The notes below the pieces were generated by a model. That model was not told the origin of the DNA and ran no database searches. It was given only the letters and a program-made list of their open reading frames with translations. From an uncultured archaeon (GTDB taxonomy: Archaea; Thermoproteota; Bathyarchaeia; TCS64), in contig CALIUM010000015.1 of NCBI GenBank assembly GCA_938048735.1, positions 1-64,000 on the forward strand: a DNA stretch of 64,000 nucleotides, given 5' to 3'. Both the position numbers and the translations under genes were made by a program. This document shows, one piece after another, positions 52,036 through 59,043 of the stretch; the stretch's first letter is position 1; each line of letters opens with the position of its first letter.

Positions 52036-52776
52036 ATGGAGACCATATACTATAAGAGGCCGCGGCTTTCCAGGCCCAGTATGGTCGCCGTCTGGCCGGG
52101 AATGGGGCACCTAGCCAAGACGGCGGGCGACTATCTGAGGAGGAGGATTAACGCAAAGATCTTCGCGGAGATCAGGTACTATCAGAACGCGGTTATCTAC
52201 GTCAATGGGCTGGCCGAGTTGTCATATGTGAGGCACAGGCTCTACGCCTCTCCAAAGCATGACCTCATCATCTGCGTGGGAGAGGCCCAGCCATCCATCC
52301 CTGAGGAGGCCTATAGGCTTGCGAGGCAGATAATTAGAGTGGCTGAGAAGTTCAATGTGAGGAGGATATACACCCTAGCAGCCTATCCAAACGACTATCA
52401 GGATACCCCTGGGGTCTATGGGATATATACCGACGAGCGCCTTAGGGGGCTACTTTTGAAGCAGGACATAAGGCTCCTCGAGGGGGAGGGAGCCATAAAC
52501 GGTTTGAACGGCATACTGATCGGGGTGGCTAAGAACAGGGGCATAGAGGGCATATGCCTTATGGCCGAGATCAAGCACACAAACATTCCTCAGCACTTCT
52601 CATCTAAGGTGGTCCTGGACAAGTTAGCCTCCCTCCTTGGGATAAGCGTGGACACCTCATACCTTATGAAGAGGGCTGAGAGGTTTGAAAACCTGATCCG
52701 TAGGCGTCTAAGCATGAAGCAGGAGTACGAGGAGTACCTGAAGGTGGATGAGAAGAATTTAAGGTATATTAGCTAG
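52036..52776 (+). CDS. PAC2-family proteasome assembly chaperone-like protein
   Basis: 246 aa from the ATG at 52036 (GGGGTGAG upstream); a GTG at 52027 also exists. The family features PSMVAVWPGMGHLAKTAGDYL, a strand-rich core, LIICVGEAQPSIPEEAY, TLAAYPN and GLNGILIGVAKNRGIEGICLMAE are characteristic of the PAC2 fold known from eukaryotic proteasome assembly chaperones and archaeal PbaA/PbaB. It may help assemble the proteasome to which psmB (1831-2433) belongs. The C-terminal part is basic and helical. Confidence 0.88.
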   Translation: METIYYKRPRLSRPSMVAVWPGMGHLAKTAGDYLRRRINAKIFAEIRYYQNAVIYVNGLAELSYVRHRLYASPKHDLIICVGEAQPSIPEEAYRLARQIIRVAEKFNVRRIYTLAAYPNDYQDTPGVYGIYTDERLRGLLLKQDIRLLEGEGAINGLNGILIGVAKNRGIEGICLMAEIKHTNIPQHFSSKVVLDKLASLLGISVDTSYLMKRAERFENLIRRRLSMKQEYEEYLKVDEKNLRYIS

Positions 52777-52818
52777 GTTAGGCGACAGGTTTATGGAAGG
52801 GCTGGAGAGAACAGCTGG

Positions 52819-53082
52819 ATGAACCAAGCTGAGAGAATCTGGTGGGGGAAGGTCTCCATCTCACTGCCAGGGGCTCTGATCACTTACATCATGCAGACAT
52901 ATATGGGCCTAAGCGAGCTGTCTTCCTTCCTCATGGGCGTGATTATATACCTACTGGCCTCAAACATCATCTCCCGTACGATGGGGGTTGATAGGATTAA
53001 GGGGCTTAAGATAGGTATTGGGGCCTACTTCTCCACCTGGATAACCCTCTGGATAATCCTGTACACCTATTTCAGGTTCTAA
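52819..53082 (+). CDS. Small three-span membrane protein, 87 aa
   Basis: Hydrophobic segments at about 12-27 (SISLPGALITYIMQTYMG), 32-50 (LSSFLMGVIIYLLASNIIS) and 64-85 (IGIGAYFSTWITLWIILYTY) indicate three transmembrane helices. It follows PAC2 by 42 bases and shares the direction, with an ATG and possible GGAGAG signal. The function is unknown; it may be an EMC6/Rab5IF-like small membrane factor, but I would not claim this. It overlaps the 140-aa gene tail to tail by four bases. Confidence 0.65.
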   Translation: MNQAERIWWGKVSISLPGALITYIMQTYMGLSELSSFLMGVIIYLLASNIISRTMGVDRIKGLKIGIGAYFSTWITLWIILYTYFRF

Positions 53083-53501
53083 ATTCCAGCTTGATCCTGC
53101 TCAGAGACGGGAGCCTTGACCCTCTTTCCACTGCTAATATAGTATCTTATGAAGTCCCACCAGGCTGAGAAGTAACCCTGGTCGTAGGGGGCTCTGCTAT
53201 ACTCCCTGGCCTTCGCCCTGAAAGCCCTATCATATCTGCCCAGGGATTCTGCATCCCTCAAAATTTTATTGACGAAGTCCCTCGGATCGCCGGATCTGAG
53301 GGACAGGTAGATCCCGTTAAGGGCATTGAGGTATCCCTCACCGAACTCGTCTCCCCTGATCCTCTTCTCCCCAATCGCCCTAAGGGATCTCTCCGCCTCA
53401 GAGAACCTCCTCTCATGTACGCAGCTGAAGAAGTTTAGGATCTCCTCCCTAGCATTTATTGTACGCCGGGCATCCTCCCTCCCCTTAGGCTTCCTCCCCA
53501 C
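53079..53501 (-). CDS. Helical hypothetical protein at the end of the radA operon
   Basis: 140 aa, mostly alpha-helical, starting inside the last codons of radA (overlap 53485-53501). It resembles translin-like or TPR-like small helical proteins: EEILNFFSCVHERRFSEAERSLR, YLNALNGIYLSLRSGDPRDF, DQGYFSAWWDFIRYYISSG. Translational coupling to radA points to a DNA-repair or RadA-accessory role, which is an inference. No catalytic motif is visible. Confidence 0.7.
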   Translation of the reverse strand: MGRKPKGREDARRTINAREEILNFFSCVHERRFSEAERSLRAIGEKRIRGDEFGEGYLNALNGIYLSLRSGDPRDFVNKILRDAESLGRYDRAFRAKAREYSRAPYDQGYFSAWWDFIRYYISSGKRVKAPVSEQDQAGI

Positions 53502-54462
53502 TCTCTATACCCCTCTCCGTTATCCTGATGGGGGCCTCCCCCTCGGGCAGGAATGGGCTAACTATGAGCCTGGCGATCCTGATGTTCTCCTTACCCTTCC
53601 TCAGATAGACCCTGGTATGGCTGGTATGGCCTATTATATGCCCTCCGACAGGCTGGACGCCCTTAAGGAAGAATACATCTGGCTGGGCCATAACCTGGTT
53701 GGTTATGACCGCCGCCGCGTTGAAGGCCCTAGCCAGCCTTATCAGCTTGTGAAGATGCTTATTGAGCTGCTGCTGCCTTGAGGCGAGCATCTCCCTCCCT
53801 ATATACTCGCTCCTGAAGTGGCTGGTCAGGCTGTCTATTATTATGAGCCTGATATTGTTCTCCTTTATCACCTCATCGGCGTTCTCGAGGAGCATCATCT
53901 GGTGGCTTGAGGTGTAGGCCTCGGCGAAGATTATCCTCTTCAGGGCCTCTTTGGGATCTAGGTTGAAGTGGGGGGCTATCTGCATAATCCTCTCAGGCCG
54001 GAAGGTGTTCTCCGTGTCAATATAGAGGGCACCTCCTTCTAGGCCACCCCTCTCGTATGGTAGCTGTACTGTCACGCAGAGCTGCTGGCATATCTGTGAC
54101 TTTCCAGTCCCGAACTCCCCGTAGAACTCGGTTATCGACTGGGTCTCTATGCCTCCCCCTAGGAGGTTATCGAGGCTTGAACAGCCCGTTGTGAGGTGGC
54201 GGACGCTGCTCCTTAATTTGACCAACTCGTCCCCCCTTACGAAGGTTATGGCTATGGACCTTCTAGCAGCCTCTATTATCCTCTCAGCCGACGCCTCGCT
54301 TATCCCCGCCTCCACGAGTTCCCCGACGGCCGCTGTGGCAAGGGATTCAACGGTCTTGAAGCCTATCTCCCTGAGCTTGGAAGCGGTCGCAGGTCCCACC
54401 CCAGGGAGATCCTCGAGCCTCTGATACCTCTGCTTGTAGTACTCCACCTGCTCCTCGCCCAA
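53485..54462 (-). CDS. radA: DNA repair and recombination protein RadA
   Basis: 325 aa archaeal RecA/Rad51 homologue. N-terminal helix-hairpin-helix (LEDLPGVGPATASKLREIGF, 17-36) and linker (FVRGDELVKLR), then the RecA core with Walker A GEFGTGKSQICQQL (about 114), Walker B LIIIDSLTSHF, and the L1/L2 region LIRLARAFNAAAVITNQVMAQ. The ISE-type motif TEFYGEFG and QPVGGHIIGHTSHTRVYL are as in archaeal RadA. It forms filaments on single-stranded DNA for strand exchange. It is in a five-gene operon with ACT protein, aIF1, a zinc ribbon and the helical protein. Confidence 0.97.
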   Translation of the reverse strand: MGEEQVEYYKQRYQRLEDLPGVGPATASKLREIGFKTVESLATAAVGELVEAGISEASAERIIEAARRSIAITFVRGDELVKLRSSVRHLTTGCSSLDNLLGGGIETQSITEFYGEFGTGKSQICQQLCVTVQLPYERGGLEGGALYIDTENTFRPERIMQIAPHFNLDPKEALKRIIFAEAYTSSHQMMLLENADEVIKENNIRLIIIDSLTSHFRSEYIGREMLASRQQQLNKHLHKLIRLARAFNAAAVITNQVMAQPDVFFLKGVQPVGGHIIGHTSHTRVYLRKGKENIRIARLIVSPFLPEGEAPIRITERGIESGEEA

Positions 54463-54511
54463 CTATTTAGCCTCCTTTGATCTCTCCTCGAGTCTCCTTA
54501 AAAATGATTCA

Positions 54512-54796
54512 TCAATCCCGTGAGGGGGGCTCTTTTCGCAGTTCTTTCCCTTCTCCCGAGCCGCCCCTCTGGGGGAGGGGATCTCCAGCCAGCCCACGTC
54601 CCCCCTCCGCCTCATCATGAATCTCTAGGGTTAATGAGCCCATATACCCACAGGACTCACATACATATGAGGGGGGTGTGATCCCTAGAAAAGCCTGTTT
54701 TATCCTAGAGCTTCCACACATCGGACAGAGCTTGGGGGATGGACTTCTATACCTAAGCTCTCCCAGGATCCTAACCAGTTCTCTAAGGGGTGTCAC
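54512..54796 (-). CDS. Zinc-ribbon protein, 94 aa
   Basis: Starts with a GTG one base past the stop of aIF1 (translationally coupled). A zinc ribbon is formed by LCPMCGSSRIKQAF and YVCESCGYMGSLTL (residues 22-53), similar to the ribbons in TFIIS or RPA-like proteins. The C-terminal third is low-complexity (GRGLAGDPLPQRGGSGEG). Function unknown. Confidence 0.7.
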   Translation of the reverse strand: MTPLRELVRILGELRYRSPSPKLCPMCGSSRIKQAFLGITPPSYVCESCGYMGSLTLEIHDEAEGGRGLAGDPLPQRGGSGEGKELRKEPPSRD

Positions 54797-54797
54797 T

Positions 54798-55106
54798 TCA
54801 GTGGATCTCTATGTTCTCCTTTGGGAACCCCATCTGGATGAGGGCCTCTCTCACAGCCTCCCTGTGATCCCCCTGTAGCAGTATCTGATCGTTCTTCGCG
54901 GTTCCTCCGCATGCGAACTTCGCCTTCAGGGTCGCCGCCATCCTGCTCAGGTTAACATCCTTCGGATCCAGGCCGTCTATAACAGTCATTATCTTTCCCC
55001 ACTTCCTCGACTCCAGCCTTATCCTGATCCTCTGCTCCTCCTTGCTCATCTCCTCGCAGACGCAGAGATCCTTAGGCAAGCCGCATACAGGACAGATCTC
55101 GGCCAT
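54798..55106 (-). CDS. Translation initiation factor aIF1 (SUI1) with zinc ribbon
   Basis: 102 aa starting at the ATG at 55106; upstream codons of the open frame are not conserved. A zinc-ribbon (ICPVCGLPKDLCVCEE) precedes the SUI1 fold: KWGKIMTVIDGLDPKDVNLS, MAATLKAKFACGGTAKNDQILLQGDH and REALIQMGF. In archaea aIF1 controls start-codon selection by monitoring codon pairing in the 30S P-site. Its role is relevant to the unusual starts in this window. It is in operon with ACT protein upstream and zinc ribbon downstream. Confidence 0.95.
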   Translation of the reverse strand: MAEICPVCGLPKDLCVCEEMSKEEQRIRIRLESRKWGKIMTVIDGLDPKDVNLSRMAATLKAKFACGGTAKNDQILLQGDHREAVREALIQMGFPKENIEIH

Positions 55107-55169
55107 TCCTGAATCATAAAACAAGTAACATCCTCTAAAAGCTTTGCTATCTTGGAGCATGAAGCTGGA

Positions 55170-55775
55170 CTAGATATAGTTCTGTAGTAGGGAGAAAGCC
55201 TTTAAGGCATCCTTGGGCTCTAGGACGATGACGGTATTTGTGGAGCAGCTTATGAACTCCACTATGTTGATGTTCCTACCCGCCAAGAGCTGGGTAATGA
55301 AGGCGACGAACCCCGGCGTCGTCTCCACCCTGGGGGGGCTTATGAGGATTAGGGCGACGAGGTTACTGGTCACCCGGGCATCCCTGGGAAGGCTTCCCCT
55401 AAGCCTGGTCTGATCAACGACATAGACATAGCTGTCGGTGAGGTAGGCAGTAACTAGGTAAGGGACGTCGAGCATCTCGGGAGAGATGATGACCGCTATC
55501 TTGTCCTGGAGCCTCACCTTTGACTCCCTAAGAATGGATAGGATCCTCTCCTCCTGGAGGCCCCTCTCAGAGGCCAATTCCTCCCCTATCCTTATCACCG
55601 CCGCCTTTATAGCCTCCACGCTCCCCTGGCCTATCTCCTCCCTAAGCCTCCTGGCTAGGGCTGAGTAGTTAACAACCCTCATCTTCAGGGCGTCTAGGAT
55701 GGAGGGCCTCATCTGTATAGTCTCCCTGACAAGCTCTGCGATGGATTTTGTCTCATTTACGTCATTATTGCTCAT
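55170..55775 (-). CDS. ACT-domain regulatory protein
   Basis: 201 aa. N-terminal part is helical (IAELVRETIQMRPSILDAL, YSALARRLREEIGQG) and the C-terminal half shows two ACT-like units, with VETTPGFVAFITQLLAGRNINIVEFISCSTNTVIVLE typical of aspartokinase-type ACT ends (given partially). ACT proteins bind amino acids as regulators. It is the first gene of the operon of aIF1 and RadA. The ligand cannot be told. Confidence 0.8.
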   Translation of the reverse strand: MSNNDVNETKSIAELVRETIQMRPSILDALKMRVVNYSALARRLREEIGQGSVEAIKAAVIRIGEELASERGLQEERILSILRESKVRLQDKIAVIISPEMLDVPYLVTAYLTDSYVYVVDQTRLRGSLPRDARVTSNLVALILISPPRVETTPGFVAFITQLLAGRNINIVEFISCSTNTVIVLEPKDALKAFSLLQNYI

Positions 55776-55850
55776 CTTTGTAACATTTAAGCCATAAAAT
55801 ATATAAACCTATCCCATTTTATTAAATCACCAACGTGGAGTTGAGAAGGT

Positions 55851-57071
55851 TTGGCTAAGAAGAAGGTTGTCCTAGCCTACTCAGGAGGCCTAGACACCTC
55901 GGTCTCAGTCAAGTGGATACAAGAGAAGTATGACAGCGACGTGATAACTGTCACCGTGGATGTGGGCCAAGGGAAGGACATGAAGGCGATAGAGGAGAAG
56001 GCCTGGAGCCTGGGAGTCCTCAACCACTACTCCATAGACGCTAGGGAGGAGTTCGTAGAGGAGTATGTGGTCCCCGCAATAAAGGCGAACGCCCTCTACA
56101 TGGATGCCTACCCGGTCAGCAGCTCCCTATCCAGACCGCTGATAGCCTCGAAGCTGGTAGAGGTGGCGGAGAAGGAGGGGGCACAGGCCGTCGCCCACGG
56201 ATGCACCGGCAAGGGGAACGACCAGGTGAGGTTCGACGTCACCATAAAGGCGTTGAACCCCAGCCTGGAGATAATAGCCCCGGTGAGGGAGTGGAGCATG
56301 ACTAGGGATAAGGAAATAGAGTGGGCTATGGAGAGGGGCATACCCATACCCGTCACGGTGAAGTCCCCGTACAGCATAGACCAGAACATATGGGGGAGAT
56401 CCATAGAGTGCGGGGTTCTAGAATACCCAGAGGTGGAGCCACCGAGCGAGATCTTCGAATGGACGAAGCCGATAGAGGAGACCCCCGACAAACCGGACTA
56501 CATAAAGATAGGCTTTGAGAAGGGGAAGCCGACCTCCCTGAACGGGGAGAAGATGAACACCCTAAGCCTGATAGAGAAGCTCCAGTCCATAGCCGGGGAG
56601 CACGGGGTAGGTCGGATAGACCATATGGAGGATAGGATAGTCGGAATAAAGTCTAGGGAGGTATATGAAGCCCCGGCGGCCACAGTGATAATAAAGGCCC
56701 ACACAGACCTCGAGAAGATGGTTTTAACGAGGCATGAGAAGCTATTTAAGCGGCTCGTAGATCACGAATGGGCAGTTTTAGCATACGTAGGCCTGTGGGT
56801 AGACCCCCTCAGGGAGGCGCTAGACGCCTTCATAGAGAAGACGCAGGATAGGGTGACAGGGGAGGTGACCATGAAGCTCTTCAAGGGGAACGCCCAGGTC
56901 ACGGGGAGGAGCTCGCCATACTCGCTATACGACCTGAGCCTCGCCACATACGACATATCCACGACCTTCGACCAGACGGCGGCCCTTGGGTTCATCAAGC
57001 TCTGGGGTCTCCCAACCGTGACGGCCTGGGCCCTTAAGAAGAAGCTTGGAATTTCCTCCTCTGAGAGTTGA
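55851..57071 (+). CDS. argG: Argininosuccinate synthase
   Basis: 406 aa, joining citrulline and aspartate with ATP. Features: LAYSGGLDTSVSVKWIQ with the PP-motif (SGGLDTS), TVDVGQGKDM, SSSLSRPLIASKLVEVA, HGCTGKGNDQVRFD and APVREW. The C-terminal SPYSLYDLSLATYD is also conserved. The start is TTG at 55851. Next gene is ornithine carbamoyltransferase, giving two consecutive arginine steps. argH is not in this window. Confidence 0.97.
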   Translation: MAKKKVVLAYSGGLDTSVSVKWIQEKYDSDVITVTVDVGQGKDMKAIEEKAWSLGVLNHYSIDAREEFVEEYVVPAIKANALYMDAYPVSSSLSRPLIASKLVEVAEKEGAQAVAHGCTGKGNDQVRFDVTIKALNPSLEIIAPVREWSMTRDKEIEWAMERGIPIPVTVKSPYSIDQNIWGRSIECGVLEYPEVEPPSEIFEWTKPIEETPDKPDYIKIGFEKGKPTSLNGEKMNTLSLIEKLQSIAGEHGVGRIDHMEDRIVGIKSREVYEAPAATVIIKAHTDLEKMVLTRHEKLFKRLVDHEWAVLAYVGLWVDPLREALDAFIEKTQDRVTGEVTMKLFKGNAQVTGRSSPYSLYDLSLATYDISTTFDQTAALGFIKLWGLPTVTAWALKKKLGISSSES

Positions 57072-57105
57072 AAGGCCAGCCTCCAGGCATTTCGAGGGTA
57101 TCTTG

Positions 57106-58023
57106 ATGGTCAAGCACCTGCTCAGTGACTTCGACCTCTCGAGAGAAGAGGTCTTGGAGATCCTAGACCTATCGGAGAGGATCAAACTTAACCCCTCGAA
57201 GTACATGAGATCCCTCGAGGGGAAGATTCTAATAATGCTCTTCGAGCTCCCCTCCCTGAGGACCCACATCTCTTTCGATGCGGGGATGGCCCAGCTGGGT
57301 GGTCACGCCATATTCTACGATATTAAGGGAGGGGGATTCACCAGGGGGGAGGGGCTGGAGGATGGGATTAAGGTCCTGAGCAGATACGGCGACTGCATAA
57401 TGGCGAGGGTTCTTAGGCAGAGGGATATGGAGAGGATAGGGGCCGCGGCGACCGTGCCGGTCATAAATGGGATGACGGAGAGGTATCACCCATGCCAGAA
57501 CCTAGCGGACCTCCTAACCATAAGGGAGGCCAAGAAGGGGCTGGAGGGGGTTAGGATAGCCTATGTCGGCGACGGGGGGTGCAACACGGCCAACTCGACG
57601 ATGATCGGATGCTCCTCAGTGGGGATGGAGGTGGCGGTGGTTTGCCCTGATAACCCCCGATACAGCCCGGATCCGGAGATAATAAGGCTCGTGGAGAAAC
57701 GCTCTGGTAGGAGGATCGAGGTCTTCCACGACCCCTATGAAGGGGTAAAGGGGGCTGATGTCATCTATACGGATGTATGGGTGAGCGCCGGGATGGAGGA
57801 GGAGAAGGAGGAGAGGATGAAGGCCTTCCCGCCCTACCAGGTGAACGAGAGGCTCCTATCCCATGCGGAGCCCGATTGCATCGTCATGCACTGTCTGCCA
57901 GCCCATCGGGGCTTGGAGATAACCAGCGAGGTGATGGACTCCCCAAGCTCAGTCGTCTTCGACCAGGCGGAGAACAGGATGCACGCCCAGAAGGGCCTCC
58001 TCCACTGGCTGCTCAAGAAATAA
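57106..58023 (+). CDS. argF: Ornithine carbamoyltransferase
   Basis: 305 aa from the ATG at 57106 with GAGGGT upstream; the longer frame to 57046 overlaps argG and is not conserved. The carbamoyl-phosphate site is LPSLRTHISFDAGMAQLGG (usual STRTR replaced by SLRTH), HPCQNLADLLTI is present, and ornithine binding uses DVWVSAGMEEE and HCLPAHRGLEI. The end DQAENRMHAQKGLL is typical. The SLRTH variant raises the possibility of an N-acetyl- or N-succinyl-ornithine variant, but the HCLPAHRG motif and the argG neighbour favour OTCase. Confidence 0.9.
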   Translation: MVKHLLSDFDLSREEVLEILDLSERIKLNPSKYMRSLEGKILIMLFELPSLRTHISFDAGMAQLGGHAIFYDIKGGGFTRGEGLEDGIKVLSRYGDCIMARVLRQRDMERIGAAATVPVINGMTERYHPCQNLADLLTIREAKKGLEGVRIAYVGDGGCNTANSTMIGCSSVGMEVAVVCPDNPRYSPDPEIIRLVEKRSGRRIEVFHDPYEGVKGADVIYTDVWVSAGMEEEKEERMKAFPPYQVNERLLSHAEPDCIVMHCLPAHRGLEITSEVMDSPSSVVFDQAENRMHAQKGLLHWLLKK

Positions 58024-58201
58024 CATACACACCTGAAGTTCGGTCTCCTCTATAAAATTTTTCTCCTCTAACTTCCTATGTTTTAAACTCTTAGTTTAGG
58101 CTCCCTTAATATGTCCTAAATGAATCTATTCGAACCCTCTTTACAGAAGACCATTTTTATGTCCTCTCTCCCTAATTGATCTGCCTTAAGCTGGGATCCT
58201 C

Positions 58202-58525
58202 TTGTCGAGGGAGAGGGAGCTCATAGAGATATTGGAGAAGGCTTTGCCATTCCCCCCGAAGGTCATCCAGGGCTATGCGAGCCTCGACTCCTCCTTTACC
58301 AGCGGGGATCTCGCCAGGGCGTGCGGAATATCTACATCCTCAGCGAAGTTCTACCTCGGGAAGATGGTCGAGCTCAGGATGGTGACGAGGATACCGCATA
58401 GGAAGAGATATCAAAAGTACTCCAACGCCAAGACCTTCTCGAGCTGGCTTAGAGACCTGATAAGGCTGGCTCTAGTGCCCCTGGAGGCTGGGACCCTGAA
58501 GATACCTGATGAGGATGGAGGATAG
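58202..58525 (+). CDS. Winged-helix DNA-binding protein upstream of hjc
   Basis: 107 aa with an HTH (SGDLARACGISTSSAKFYLGKM, about 34-55) and a basic wing (IPHRKRYQKYSN). The start is a TTG at 58202. It is two bases from the hjc ATG and in the same direction, so the two are co-transcribed. It may regulate hjc or assist Hjc in DNA recognition. No close family is recognised. Confidence 0.7.
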   Translation: MSRERELIEILEKALPFPPKVIQGYASLDSSFTSGDLARACGISTSSAKFYLGKMVELRMVTRIPHRKRYQKYSNAKTFSSWLRDLIRLALVPLEAGTLKIPDEDGG

Positions 58526-58527
58526 CC

Positions 58528-59004
58528 ATGTCCCTAAGGGAGCTTGCCAAGAGGAGGAGTTCTGCCCGTCGAGGGGGGAGGCCCCTTTCAGGATGGGAGG
58601 TGAGGAGGATGAAGAAGAGGGGGTACGACGCCGAGAGGGAGCTCGTCCAGAAGCTGCGGGAGATGGGCTTCGAGGCGGTGAGGATCCCCGTGAGCGCCCC
58701 TAGTAGTGAGCCCCTACCAGATGTCTTCGCCATCAAGGGGGACATGATCCTCGCCTTCGAGGTTAAGAGCCAGGGGAGCTACACATACTTCAAAAAGGAG
58801 CAGGTGGCGAAGCTCCATGAGTTCCTCAACATCCACCGGCGATATCCCAAGCGGCTCGCGGTGCTAGCGGCGAAGTTCAGATACAGGGGGTGGGCGTTCA
58901 TAATAACCGAGAAGCCGATGGACTACTCGATAAGGATGGGGGGAGGGATGAGCCTGAGGGAACTAGTGAGGAGGATATCTCAGGAGGAGACAGCGAGGGA
59001 GTAG
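58528..59004 (+). CDS. hjc: Holliday junction resolvase Hjc
   Basis: 158 aa. The nuclease core has GYDAERELVQKLREMGFEAVR, then SEPLPDVFAIKGDMILAFEVKS with the Asp, Glu and Lys of the PD-(D/E)xK active site, and KEQVAKLHEFLNIHRRYPKR. It carries an N-terminal extension of about 30 residues rich in Arg (LAKRRSSARRGGRPL) which is longer than in most Hjc proteins. It resolves four-way junctions after RadA strand exchange. Confidence 0.92.
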   Translation: MSLRELAKRRSSARRGGRPLSGWEVRRMKKRGYDAERELVQKLREMGFEAVRIPVSAPSSEPLPDVFAIKGDMILAFEVKSQGSYTYFKKEQVAKLHEFLNIHRRYPKRLAVLAAKFRYRGWAFIITEKPMDYSIRMGGGMSLRELVRRISQEETARE

Positions 59005-59043
59005 GTTGCATCAGGTTTTAACTCGGCCTTTATAATAATATAT

